A stretch of 46,322 nt of DNA from CAUZFZ01 sp963579025. Its GTDB lineage: Bacteria > Planctomycetota > Planctomycetia > Planctomycetales > Planctomycetaceae. Below, piece after piece: positions 18,178 to 25,710 of this stretch (within the stretch, counting starts at the first letter, position 1; every line of letters begins with the position of its first letter). Position numbers and translations under genes: made by a program. The notes under the pieces are model-generated. The model worked only from the letters and a program-made list of their open reading frames with translations, ran no database searches and was not told the origin of the DNA. The DNA lies in contig CAUZFZ010000073.1 in NCBI GenBank assembly GCA_963579025.1, forward strand, positions 1 to 46,322, given 5' to 3'.

Positions 18178-18888
18178 ATGACACGAACTGCCAGCAGACG
18201 ACCACCTCGTCGCCTGCGTCACCTTCTAAGGGATGACTCCGGATTCATTGTGACCGCGGAGCTCATTCTGGTCCTCACGCTCCTCATCTGCTCGGTCGGC
18301 GTCGGGGTCGCCGTCGTCAAAGACGCTGTTGCCACGGAGCTGAATGACATCTCAGACGCCATCGGCACCTTCGATCAGAGCTTCACGATCAACGGCCTGC
18401 AGGCGGAGATCGAAGGTGGCAGCGAAGGAGGCGCTGATTTTCACTCAGAGTGCGCCGGCTTTGGCTTCACCGACAGTCAGGATCAGTGTGATTGCCAGGT
18501 CATTTCGATTGTCGCCGGGAACGTCTCGATCCTCGGTGGCGGCGCCCAGATCGCAGGCGGCGGTGGTGGTGGAGGAGGAGGTGGTGGTGGAGGAGCGTTT
18601 GCAGCTCAGGCACAGGCCGTCGCGGCGTCCCCCGCTCCAGCGTCTTTCGCAGCACAGACACTGATACCCGCTCCAACCGCATCCGCCGTCCAGGCGACTG
18701 ATGCACTGGTTCCCGTGCTGGTCAATTCGGCGATCGAGGACTCTGCCACCAATCGTCCAGCCGCAACGGCAGCGCCATCCGAGGTGTCTCCGCCCGCCGG
18801 CGAGACCATTCGACCGAACAGCTTCGAGCGTGGAAAGGCAGTCCCCGCTCAACCACTTCCCTCAACGCGACCGTCTCGCGCCGAGTGA
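18178..18888 (+). CDS. Pilin-like copy 2, with poly-Gly and Ala/Pro-rich tail
   Basis: 236 residues, the longest of the family; ATG at 18178 behind GAGGTG. An Arg-rich leader (R-R-P-P-R-R-L-R) precedes D-D-S-G (19-22), Glu28 and the helix V-T-A-E-L-I-L-V-L-T-L-L-I-C. The stalk T-E-L-N-D-I-S-D-A-I and D-Q-S-F-T match copy 3 closely. The knob keeps F-G-F and C-D-C (Cys92, 104, 106) but not the fourth Cys. It then gains a 13-residue glycine run (~127-139) and an Ala/Pro/Ser/Thr-rich region that looks unstructured and a likely site of O-glycosylation. It could be a tip or wall-spanning form. Copy 3 starts 38 bases downstream, so these two probably share a transcript, unlike the rest. Confidence 0.83.
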   Translation: MTRTASRRPPRRLRHLLRDDSGFIVTAELILVLTLLICSVGVGVAVVKDAVATELNDISDAIGTFDQSFTINGLQAEIEGGSEGGADFHSECAGFGFTDSQDQCDCQVISIVAGNVSILGGGAQIAGGGGGGGGGGGGGAFAAQAQAVAASPAPASFAAQTLIPAPTASAVQATDALVPVLVNSAIEDSATNRPAATAAPSEVSPPAGETIRPNSFERGKAVPAQPLPSTRPSRAE

Positions 18889-18926
18889 ATCTCTTTGTCT
18901 CTCTCCCGATCGAAAAGGCTCAGACC

Positions 18927-19301
18927 ATGACTAATTACAGCAACAGACACGTGTGCAGAACCCAACGCAACCTCCTTCACGATGAATCGGGATTCATCGT
19001 AAGTGCGGAACTCATCCTGATCCTGACAATGTTTATCTGTGCCGTCGCCGTCGGATTTGGTGTTGTCAAGGACGCGATCGCTACTGAATTGAACGACATC
19101 TCGGACGCTATCGGAGCCGTCGATCAATCCTACACCGTCAGTGGTCACCAGGCACCGACCGGTACCGATGGCGTTTTCCACGGCACGTGCGCGGCATTTG
19201 GCTTCCAGGACGCCGAGGATGAATGTGATTGCCAAGTCATCACCATCATTGCCGCCACGCCGAAGGTCGATGCCAGTGGCGGCTCAGCCGAGAACCAGTA
19301 A
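18927..19301 (+). CDS. Pilin-like copy 3
   Basis: 124 residues from the ATG at 18927 (AAAAGG upstream; TCTCTTTGTCTCTCTC tract before it). D-E-S-G at 19-22, Glu28, helix to about residue 45, stalk T-E-L-N-D-I-S-D-A-I-G-A-V-D-Q-S-Y. Knob: H-G-T-C ... F-G-F-Q-D-A-E-D-E-C-D-C with Cys88, 100 and 102. The short tail (A-T-P-K-V-D-A-S-G-G) lacks the fourth Cys and the G-K-D-D-P-S end found in copies 9-13. Closest to copy 2 in the helix but without its long tail, so it looks like the minimal version of that branch. Confidence 0.85.
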   Translation: MTNYSNRHVCRTQRNLLHDESGFIVSAELILILTMFICAVAVGFGVVKDAIATELNDISDAIGAVDQSYTVSGHQAPTGTDGVFHGTCAAFGFQDAEDECDCQVITIIAATPKVDASGGSAENQ

Positions 19302-19383
19302 CGGTGTATTGGCTCATTAGGCGAGCGGCAGATGAGAATTTAGAGTCTTCCGTCGTCAGACATGCACACCGTGCGCGCGCATC

Positions 19384-19446
19384 GTAGGATGGGCACTCCT
19401 GCCCGTCCCGGCACTGGCAATGGACGGGCAAGAGTGCCCATCCTAC
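19384..19446. repeat. Palindromic repeat (hairpin A of cluster 1)
   Basis: Arms of about 25 bases beginning GTAGGATGGGCACTC and ending GAGTGCCCATCCTAC, with an 11-13 base loop. The arms are near-perfect complements. Such elements are typical of dispersed REP-like palindromes. Confidence 0.9.
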
Positions 19447-19505
19447 TTTTGGTTGCGGCTCTGCCGCTTTGGGAATGGGGCCCAAAATAGATTCCCGATT
19501 TCGTA

Positions 19506-19569
19506 GTAGCGAAAGTCGCCAAGACTTTCGGTGTCGGATGTTGCCGAAACTCTTGGCGAGTTTCGCTAC
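19506..19569. repeat. Palindromic repeat (hairpin B of cluster 1)
   Basis: 26-base arms starting GTAGCGAAAGTCGCC and ending GGCGAGTTTCGCTAC, with about two mismatches and a 12-base loop. Same GTAG...CTAC ends as hairpins A and C, so all three belong to one element class. Confidence 0.88.
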
Positions 19570-19608
19570 GGAAGTTAATTCGGGACTATTCCTTACCTGC
19601 CAGTGTCG

Positions 19609-19669
19609 GTAGCTGGATTCGCAAGAATTCAGTTTCCCTGCGTGCCTGAATTCTTGCGAATCCAGCTAC
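19609..19669. repeat. Palindromic repeat (hairpin C of cluster 1)
   Basis: Perfect 24-base arms starting GTAGCTGGATTCGC with a 13-base loop. Flanked on the left by TTCGGGACTATTCCTTA (19579-19595), a 17-mer that occurs again at 25728-25744 beside cluster 2. Confidence 0.92.
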
Positions 19670-20427
19670 GGGTAAGAACTCATCTGCCGCTCGCCTTAAT
19701 CGATTCACCCGCGTGTGATGTCGATGCTGGTCCCGACAAGGTCGACCGCAACGATCATCACTTCTGGTGAGGGAGAGCTGAAAGGAGCACTGGAACATGG
19801 ACTCGTTCCAGTCTCCTTGAGACTCTCGGACGGAGTGCAGACAGGCTGTCAAGTGGACTTATCACGTGTTTACACGCAATGTCATGCAAACCGAACAGTC
19901 GGTAGAACGGCGATAACCCGTCCAACCCGTGCAATCGGACCGTGACCGCATCCGTTCGACTTCTGCAACTGACCAGCCCATAAGCTGTTAGGGCCTGCGT
20001 GTCGTGTTGTATCGATTATTCCGACTGGACCGACTTTCCGGTTTCCGTGGGATTGGCATGACGTCTGCAAAGCAACGGTTATCTGACTGATAACAATAAA
20101 AACACCTTTGAGTGTAGAGCCGTTTATGACTCGTCTATCGAGTCTGACGGTTCGACAGAGTCTCGTACCGCCGGACGCTGTTTACGCAGCGGCGTCCGTA
20201 GTGGTGCGAATGAGAGAGCCCGGTCGCGCTTCGCAACGGCGCGACATGGGTTTGCCATCATGCGGACCGCCATTGCAGGCGCCGCTTTTCATACACGGCA
20301 TGACGAAGAAACGCGACGACTCTCACCGTCGCCTGTCAGACCGGTCGCTGCTTTTGACGGGATTGGCGAATTGTTGTGGACGCACCAATCCTGAGTCTCT
20401 CAAACACCTGCGAAAGGAACAGCCTCC

Positions 20428-20781
20428 ATGCTCACTCAGATCCTGAACGATGAAACGGCTACGGTCGTTTCGGCCGAACTGATTCTGATCCTGACAATCA
20501 GTTTCTGCGGCGCGGCGGTCGGCTGGTCGACCATCGGTTCCGCGATCGTATCGGAACTGGATGACATCTCCGAAATGGTCGGCGTCATCGATCAGACCTA
20601 CAACGTGACTGCCCACGCGGCGCCGATCAACGAAACGACCAATCATGGCTCCTGCTCGCCGTTCGGATTCAACGATCAAGAGGACGACTGCGATTGTCAG
20701 GGAGTCGTGCTCATCGAAACCGCCGGCAAGATTCAGACTGGCGCAGGTGACTCCGAGAATGGCACGGCCGTTGGTGCATAA
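20428..20781 (+). CDS. Pilin-like copy 4
   Basis: 117 residues; ATG at 20428 with AAAGGA upstream. The leader is only seven residues before D-E-T, and the Gly that normally follows is Ala here (D-E-T-A-T-V-V-S-A-E), a notable change if that Gly is a processing site. Helix L-I-L-I-L-T-I-S-F-C carries the intramembrane Cys27 of the copy 4-10 branch. Stalk S-E-L-D-D-I-S-E-M-V has Asp in place of Asn. Knob: G-S-C-S-P-F-G-F-N-D-Q-E-D-D-C-D-C; the fourth Cys is replaced by Ala99, so only Cys76, 88 and 90 remain. This may be the most diverged functional member of its branch. Confidence 0.87.
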   Translation: MLTQILNDETATVVSAELILILTISFCGAAVGWSTIGSAIVSELDDISEMVGVIDQTYNVTAHAAPINETTNHGSCSPFGFNDQEDDCDCQGVVLIETAGKIQTGAGDSENGTAVGA

Positions 20782-21828
20782 GACGGCTCGTTCGCGCCGC
20801 AGGGGTTTTCCTGCAGTGCAGCGGCAGACAATCAACCGGCCGTCCGAGTCCAATCCTGTCAAATTGCTGTGCTGCTGACTTCAGACAAGACGTGCCGTTC
20901 CTGCTGATTCCGAGCGACAGGTCATTCGTCTGGAACACGAATTGCGGATGATTCATGAACATCGATGATGTCATGACTGTACTTGATATCGAAGTGATCG
21001 ATTCGGACCGGTATTTCAGTGCTTCCGACACAAGTTCCCGCGTAAGCACAACTGATTCTGGCGGCTTGATCGTCGCCATGTGAAAGGCCGTATTAACACT
21101 CTGTATTCGCATTCTGCCACGGATCGTTAACACCTGCGCTGTCCGTACGACCCGAATACACGGACCGCTCAGGACGCTCAGAATCCGTACAACCTCTGCA
21201 AAACACGATCGGTATCGTCGATTGTGACGCCAGCGCCGGCTGCGACGATCCCCCGTCTGCGCCGACTCGCGGCGATTGGCACGCGCACTGCATTTTCCTG
21301 TGTCCGCCTCGCTGACAGCGAGACACATTTCTGACCACCGTGCTGGTTCAACCAATCACCCGGATCAATACCGCACGCCCGATTCTCACGGCGTGCCCCG
21401 GGCTGACAACTGTCCCCATTCTCCTTTCCGGGGCAGTGGCGCGTTCTGGTCTGTTTCGATCATTCCTGCCAATTATCAACCTTTGCAGACGGAAGTGAGA
21501 GTCCGTCTGCAAAGGAAAAAGATGCGCTCTGTGTGTGTCACAGTGCGTGTGTGTGAGAGAGCCCGGGACGTGTTAGCCGCACCTCCCGGGTTTCACGCCA
21601 TCAACGCGGCCGCGAGCCGCTTTGCCTGGATACTCAGCGCTGAGGAGACAGCCCGCCGGCCAGTGGACTGTCAACATGGACCGGCCACCTCACTTGTTGC
21701 GAGTGAGTGGTTCATGACTGTGGGACCAACCGGCCAGTTGTATTCCACACAGATTATCAGGGGTCTTTCATACGGAATTCCCCGTCATCACGTCTCTCAA
21801 CTTCTCTTCCGTAAAAGGAACTCAAAAC
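20782..21828. other. 1.05-kb non-coding region: leader of pilin-like copy 5
   Basis: No credible gene. From about 21117 onwards it is homologous to the region upstream of copy 8 (from about 24197): both contain a T-A-A-C-A-C-C-T-G-C-G-C core and GCTGACAGCGAG further on. The last ~350 bases are strongly conserved between the two and are described as a structured leader. A small GCAGG/CCTGC hairpin near 20800-20815 follows copy 4. Confidence 0.6.
21481..21828 (+). promoter_or_regulatory. Structured leader of copy 5 (candidate 5' UTR)
   Basis: Three stems in order. Stem 1: CTTTGCAGACGG/CCGTCTGCAAAG, 12 bp, at 21481-21514. Stem 2: AGCCCGGGA/TCCCGGGTT at 21560-21592 around a GTG/CAC inner helix. 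Stem 3: CATGGACCG...CTCAC...GTGAG...TGGTTCATG at 21675-21716. A GTGTGTGTGAGAGAG run lies just before stem 2, and TCTCTC occurs before the AAAAGGAAC ribosome site. The same three stems recur upstream of copy 8 with pairing-preserving changes, which suggests an RNA structure. Transcription start is unknown. Confidence 0.55.
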
Positions 21829-22182
21829 ATGCTGCGTAAACTTTTCTCAGATGAAACGGGTGCTGTCGTTTCTGCCGAGCTGATCCTCATCCTCACGATT
21901 ACCTTCTGCGCCGCGGCCGTTGGCTGGTCCACGATCTCCAGCGCAGTCGTCACCGAACTCAACGACGTTTCGGAGATGATCGGTTCTGTGGATCAGAGTT
22001 ACAGTTACGGTGCGCACCGGGCTCCCGCCAGTACCGGCAGCCACGGCAGTTGCTCGCCTTCCGGCTTCAACGACATTACTGATGACTGTGACTGCAAAGC
22101 ACTGGTTCGCCTCTCAACGTGTGGCAAGACGCAGACTTCCGGCACAACCGATACTGTCACTGGTGGAACGGACGGAAACTAA
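21829..22182 (+). CDS. Pilin-like copy 5
   Basis: 117 residues; ATG at 21829 after AAAAGGAACTC. Layout: leader M-L-R-K-L-F-S, D-E-T-G (8-11), Glu17, helix to about 35 with Cys27, stalk T-E-L-N-D-V-S-E-M-I, D-Q-S-Y-S-Y. Knob Cys75, 87, 89 and 98 (H-G-S-C, C-D-C, S-T-C-G-K), enough for two disulfides. The tail is Thr/Gly/Ser-rich (T-T-D-T-V-T-G-G-T-D-G-N), polar and a plausible O-glycosylation target. It differs from copy 8 at about ten positions by hand alignment, and upstream and downstream DNA is duplicated with it. Exported and anchored by one helix; function unknown. Confidence 0.9.
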   Translation: MLRKLFSDETGAVVSAELILILTITFCAAAVGWSTISSAVVTELNDVSEMIGSVDQSYSYGAHRAPASTGSHGSCSPSGFNDITDDCDCKALVRLSTCGKTQTSGTTDTVTGGTDGN

Positions 22183-22722
22183 GCGACAGTCGGTATCTGA
22201 CGAACACCGGGCGATTGTTTCGCCTGATGTAACAGCCTGGCCCCCACAGGACTCTTTGTCCTGTGGGGCCTTTCTCTCTCAATCTCTTCACACACACACG
22301 TATCTCTGACTCATACACGGAGCAGTCTCCCATGCACAAGCAGCCAGCAATCGACCATGTACCACAGCCGTCACGTCGGCCGTGCGGAATGGCAATATCA
22401 AGGCAATACAACTGTCGCCTCGCTAACGGCTGACGGTATTGCAACTCGGGAACGCATCATCCTTCCCCGATGTGTCGTCGCGAGCGAATTGTCCTTCGAG
22501 AGTTCCAGCCTGCATTTGCTGGAACGCGTTCTGACTTCTACGACTCTGTGCCCGGCTTCAGTCAGGTGCGCCCTGCGCTCCGACAGAAACCGGAAACCGG
22601 CCAGAGCGACTCTCGCAATGCTGTCTTGAGCCGTCTGACGCAGTCGTGTTTCAGTCGCGTCCTGTCGGTCGTAGACAACTTCTCTAACACACACACTTTC
22701 TCTTGCACACAGGAGTGATCAC
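22183..22722. other. 540-base intergenic region: terminator of copy 5 and leader of copy 6
   Basis: Starts with the copy-5 terminator, then a leader with an 8-bp stem GTTCCAGC/GCTGGAAC at 22502-22525 and a CA/CT-rich run (CTCTAACACACACACTTTCT) directly before the copy-6 ribosome site. Part of this leader (CATACACGGAGCA near 22313; GTGCGGAATGGCAATATCA near 22380) is matched by a gene-less copy after copy 8. Confidence 0.55.
22239..22276 (+). terminator. Rho-independent-type terminator after copy 5
   Basis: Stem CCCCACAGGAC/GTCCTGTGGGG with a TCTTT loop, followed by CCTTTCTCTC. The same stem occurs after copies 7 and 8. Confidence 0.85.
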
Positions 22723-23076
22723 ATGTTTGAAGAATTCATGAATGATGAGACCGGTGTTGTCGTTTCAGCGGAGCTGATCCTGATTATTACCATTGCCTTT
22801 TGTGCTGCCGCTGTCGGATGGGCCGCAATCAGTAGCGCAGCAGTGACTGAACTCAATGATGTGTCGGAGATGGTTGGAGTCGTCAGTCAGTCGTACAACT
22901 ATCCAGGCATTGTCAAGAGACGCAATTCGCCGGACACGTTTCATGGTCGTTGCTCCGGAGCGGGCTTCAATGACCATGCAGACAATTGCGACTGCCGGGG
23001 CATCACGTTTCTGACGACATGCGGAAAGACCCAGAGCGCTTCGACCACGGCCGATTCCGGGCCGTCCGCCGGATAA
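22723..23076 (+). CDS. Pilin-like copy 6
   Basis: 117 residues; ATG at 22723 behind CAGGAG. The leader is acidic rather than basic (M-F-E-E-F-M-N), a departure from its neighbours. D-E-T-G 8-11, Glu17, helix with Cys27, stalk T-E-L-N-D-V-S-E-M-V, S-Q-S-Y-N-Y. A longer basic loop (P-G-I-V-K-R-R-N-S-P) precedes the knob, which has G-R-C-S-G-A-G-F-N-D-H-A-D-N-C-D-C and T-T-C-G-K (Cys77, 89, 91, 100). S-Q-S-Y and A-A-I/V look like copies 9-10, so this copy bridges the two branches. No terminator-like stem was seen after it. Confidence 0.88.
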   Translation: MFEEFMNDETGVVVSAELILIITIAFCAAAVGWAAISSAAVTELNDVSEMVGVVSQSYNYPGIVKRRNSPDTFHGRCSGAGFNDHADNCDCRGITFLTTCGKTQSASTTADSGPSAG

Positions 23077-23206
23077 CTGACGAGCAATTGAGAGCTTCTA
23101 CCGCCTGTGTCCGCGGCGAGGTTCCTGCCGTCGTGAAGCACGCCGCCATGCTGTGGTGGCTGGATACTCAGCCGAGGTGACATCGCGCTGGCCAGCGTGA
23201 TGTCGA

Positions 23207-23248
23207 CATGAACCGGTCAACTCACTGGTTGCGCGTGAGCGGTTCATG
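23207..23248 (+). promoter_or_regulatory. Conserved stem-loop in the copy-7 leader
   Basis: CATGAACCG/CGGTTCATG outer stem and CTCAC/GTGAG inner stem around TGGTTGCGC. The equivalent element precedes copies 5 (21675-21716, G·T pairs) and 8 (24753-24794, one mismatch). It lies 120-160 bases before each start codon. Confidence 0.55.
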
Positions 23249-23369
23249 CGTGCTGGAGCAGCCGACCTGCTGCTCTGGACATGCTGCTTGTTACGGGTCA
23301 TTTGCCAAATACTGGTTCGACTCCCTCTTTGACTGTCTCTCATACTTTGTTGCACAAAGGAAATTTCAA

Positions 23370-23726
23370 ATGCTGCGTAAACTCTTCAGTGATGAAACCG
23401 GTGCTGTCGTTTCCGCTGAACTTATTCTGATTCTGACGATCACCTTCTGTGCCGTCGCCGTTGGTATGTCCACGATCTCCAGCGCCGTCGTGACAGAACT
23501 CAACGACATTTCTGAAATGATCGGCGCTGTCGACCAGAGTTACTCCGTCACTGGGCATAAGGCTCCCGCCAATACCGGCAATCACGGCAGATGCTCACCA
23601 TTTGGTTTCAATGACATTGCTGATGATTGTGACTGCAAACCTCTGGTTCGCACCTTCACGTGTGGCAAGACCCAGAGTTCAGGCACAACCGCTCCAGACG
23701 ATGGTGGATCGGACGGCGACACCTGA
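23370..23726 (+). CDS. Pilin-like copy 7
   Basis: 118 residues; ATG at 23370 after AAAGGAAATTTC; an upstream extension of the frame to 23208 is leader sequence. The first 35 residues are nearly identical to copies 5 and 8, except A-V-A-V-G-M-S for A-A-A-V-G-W-S, so the Trp at the helix end is replaced by Met. Stalk T-E-L-N-D-I-S-E-M-I. Knob Cys75, 87, 89, 98. The tail is acidic (T-A-P-D-D-G-G-S-D-G-D-T). Its leader retains only the last stem of the long copy-5/8 leader. Followed by its own terminator. Confidence 0.9.
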   Translation: MLRKLFSDETGAVVSAELILILTITFCAVAVGMSTISSAVVTELNDISEMIGAVDQSYSVTGHKAPANTGNHGRCSPFGFNDIADDCDCKPLVRTFTCGKTQSSGTTAPDDGGSDGDT

Positions 23727-23778
23727 TCTGCAGTCGGTGTCTGAACACCGGGCGATGATCGCCTGATGGAACAACTCG

Positions 23779-23816
23779 GGCCCCACAGGACTCTGTGTCC
23801 TGTGGGGCCTTTTCTT
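23779..23816 (+). terminator. Rho-independent-type terminator after copy 7
   Basis: GGCCCCACAGGAC/GTCCTGTGGGGCC stem with a TCTGT loop, then TTTTCTTA. Same stem sequence as after copies 5 and 8. Confidence 0.87.
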
Positions 23817-23883
23817 ATGTGTTTCACACCGGCTGCCCCGTTCACAGTTCTGCTGCGACAGCGCGAACTGGCATAGTCGCCAC

Positions 23884-24130
23884 CGGCTGCTGTCGAAACT
23901 CACGGGAATGACGCGTCTGCCCATTGCTCTGATGAGCGTCGCGGTCCTGCTCCTGACAGTGGCGACATTTCTACAGGTCGGACGATGACGAAGCAGTGTT
24001 CACCTGTGGCAACACACCGTCAGGGTGACAGAATTCAATCTGCTTGCGCACGCCCAACTTGTCACCGCATATTCAGACGCGCGTAACACTGGCGACCGAC
24101 AAGGCTTGCTGCTGACAGGTGTTTCGCCGC
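23884..24130 (+). pseudogene. Decayed fragment of a TMTC-like membrane/TPR protein
   Basis: One frame reads V-A-V-L-L-L-T-V-A-T-F-L-Q-V-G-R, a TGA at 23986, then V-H-L-W-Q-H-T-V-R-V-T-E-F-N-L-L-A-H-A-Q-L. The intact gene at 27719 has G-A-V-L-L-I-L-T-M-A-T-F-W-Q-V-R-R-W-Q and I-Y-L-W-S-H-T-V-R-V-T-E-R-N-L-L-A-H-T-Q-L at the matching place (around residues 430-470). The TGA stands where the intact protein has Trp. No upstream or downstream remainder of the gene is recognisable, so only the junction between the last membrane helix and the first TPR survives. Confidence 0.8.
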
Positions 24131-24562
24131 TCTCGACCCAGTCACTTCATGCGCCACGAAGTGACACGCTGGCTTAACAGTCTGCACAGGCATTCTGATT
24201 CGAACTGCTAACACCTGCGCCGTCTGACAATCCGGACAAGGCTGCCCGATCGAATGCTACAGGGCACGCTCAAACGCCCTAACATACCAGAACTCCATGA
24301 CTTCGGACAGTTGTGACAGCTGAAAGCACGTTGGCCGCTGCCACCGTGTCGAGGGTCTTGCCGCAATTGGCACATGCTCTGCAATTGCGCCTGTCAACCT
24401 GGCTGACAGCGAGTAGCAGTTCCAACGCTCGTGTCCGTCATTCCGGTTACAAGCAGATTCCGCATACATCGGACCCGAATCGAAGCACCGACGCTCGCAA
24501 TTACCGCGAGTGAGTCGGATGCGCGGTCGGGTCCAACTGATTCAAAACGCTCGATTATCAGA

Positions 24563-24904
24563 CTTTGCAGGCGGAGGTGAGAGTCCGTCTGCAGAGGAGA
24601 AGCTGCGCTCTGTGTGTGTCACAGTGCGTGTGTGTGAGAGAGCCTGAGATGTGTTAGGGCACGTCTCAGGTCTCGCCATCAACGCGGCTGCGAGCCGCTT
24701 TGCCTGGATACTTAGCGCTGAGGAGACAGCCCGCCGGCCAGTGGGCTGTCAACATGGACCGACCAACTCACTTGTTGCGAGTGAGCGGTGCATGACTGTG
24801 GGATCAACCGGCCAGTTGCGTTCCACACATTATCAGGGGTCTTTCATACGGAATTCCCCATCATCACCTCTCTCAGATTCTGTTGCACAAAAGGAACTCA
24901 AAAC
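24563..24904 (+). promoter_or_regulatory. Structured leader of copy 8 (candidate 5' UTR)
   Basis: Homologue of the copy-5 leader. Stem 1 CTTTGCAGGCGG/CCGTCTGCAGAG (24563-24596) keeps pairing by G·T wobbles. Stem 2 AGCCTGAGA/TCTCAGGTC (24641-24672) carries two compensated base pairs relative to copy 5 (C-G to T-A and G-C to A-T). Stem 3 is at 24753-24794. CCTCTCTC lies before the AAAAGGAAC ribosome site. Loops and the run GTGTGTGTGAGAGAG are conserved in sequence. Confidence 0.6.
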
Positions 24905-25258
24905 ATGCTGCGTAAACTCTTTAATGACGAAACGGGTGCTGTCGTATCCGCCGAACTGATCCTCATCCTCACGATTACCTTCTGCGCCGCGGCCGTTGGC
25001 TGGTCCACGATCTCAAGCGCCGTTGTCACGGAACTCAACGACATTTCCGAAATGGTCGGTTCTGTGGATCAGAGTTACAGTTACGGTGGGCACGCGGCTC
25101 CCGCCAGTACCGGCGACCACGGCCGTTGCACGCCTTCCGGCTTCAACGACATTACTGATGACTGTGACTGCAAAGCACTGGTTCGCCTCTCAACGTGTGG
25201 CAAGACGCAGTCTGCCGGCACAACCGATACTGTCACTGGTGGAACGGACGGAAACTAA
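24905..25258 (+). CDS. Pilin-like copy 8
   Basis: 117 residues; ATG at 24905 after AAAAGGAACTC; the frame upstream to 24788 is leader. It is the sister of copy 5, with changes such as Ser7 to Asn, A-H-R to G-H-A before the knob, and S-H-G-S-C-S to D-H-G-R-C-T in it. All four knob Cys (75, 87, 89, 98) and the Thr/Gly-rich end are kept. Most differences lie in the loop and knob, not in the helix, which is what selection on an exposed surface would give, although the sample is small. Its own terminator follows. Confidence 0.9.
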   Translation: MLRKLFNDETGAVVSAELILILTITFCAAAVGWSTISSAVVTELNDISEMVGSVDQSYSYGGHAAPASTGDHGRCTPSGFNDITDDCDCKALVRLSTCGKTQSAGTTDTVTGGTDGN

Positions 25259-25315
25259 GCGACAGTCGGTATCTGACGAACACCGGGCGATTGTTTTCGC
25301 CTGATGTAACAGCCT

Positions 25316-25353
25316 GGCCCCCACAGGACTCTTTGTCCTGTGGGGGCTTTTCT
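25316..25353 (+). terminator. Rho-independent-type terminator after copy 8
   Basis: CCCCCACAGGAC/GTCCTGTGGGGG with a TCTTT loop, then CTTTTCTC. Confidence 0.87.
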
Positions 25354-25532
25354 CTATTCATACACGGGAGCAACGGTTGGTTTCGCCGAGCCTGTGGTCG
25401 GGCCGAATGGGATTATCAGTGTCATGCGACTGTCGTCCGGCAAACGGCCGACGCGCTTGTCCGAGTAAGACGGCGCGAACAGGTTTAGGAACGGGTCTCA
25501 AATAAGTTCGCGATCTGGAATCCGCGAGACCT

Positions 25533-25710
25533 CTGAGCCGTAGCCCGATTTCTCCGAAATCGGGACCAGACGACATCGCAACCTGCCGGCACATACATCG
25601 ACCGCCGCTCAGCCTTGCCAGGCCCAGGGCAGCGGATTTCGGAGAAATCCGCCTACGGCTCAGCTCCGGACCAGTGCACAGCCTCGGCAGACGCTAGCGC
25701 CTACGGCTCA
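25533..25710. repeat. Palindromic repeat cluster 2
   Basis: Outer inverted arms CTGAGCCGTAG (25533-25543) and CTACGGCTCAG (25653-25663) are perfect complements. Each arm also carries its own hairpin: CCCGATTTC/GAAATCGGG at 25544-25564 and GCGGATTTC/GAAATCCGC at 25632-25652. A further CCTACGGCTCA occurs near 25700. The 17-mer TTCGGGACTATTCCTTA follows at 25728, as it does beside cluster 1. Confidence 0.9.

Larger units (their letters stand above)
19302..20427. other. 1.1-kb non-coding region: palindrome cluster plus leader of copy 4
   Basis: The 5' half is occupied by three large hairpin elements (listed separately). The 3' half holds the copy-4 leader: the GTTGTATCGATTATTCCG element at 20006-20023, an A/T-rich patch near 20085-20115 that is the best promoter candidate, a GAGAGAGCCCGG segment near 20212 shared with the leaders of copies 5 and 8, and GAGTCTCTC before the ribosome site. 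No credible gene. Confidence 0.55.
23727..24904. other. 1.18-kb region: terminator, decayed TMTC fragment and leader of copy 8
   Basis: Contains the copy-7 terminator, a pseudogene fragment of a TMTC-like membrane protein (23884-24130) and, from about 24197, the duplicated leader of copy 8. Short open frames here are not supported. Confidence 0.6.

Noticed and set aside
19384..19669. CRISPR or attachment site
   Set aside because: The elements are different hairpins with no constant direct repeat and spacer pattern.
20711..21355. 214-codon minus-strand frame upstream of copy 5
   Set aside because: Overlaps the end of copy 4 and the duplicated leader; its equivalent is not open upstream of copy 8.
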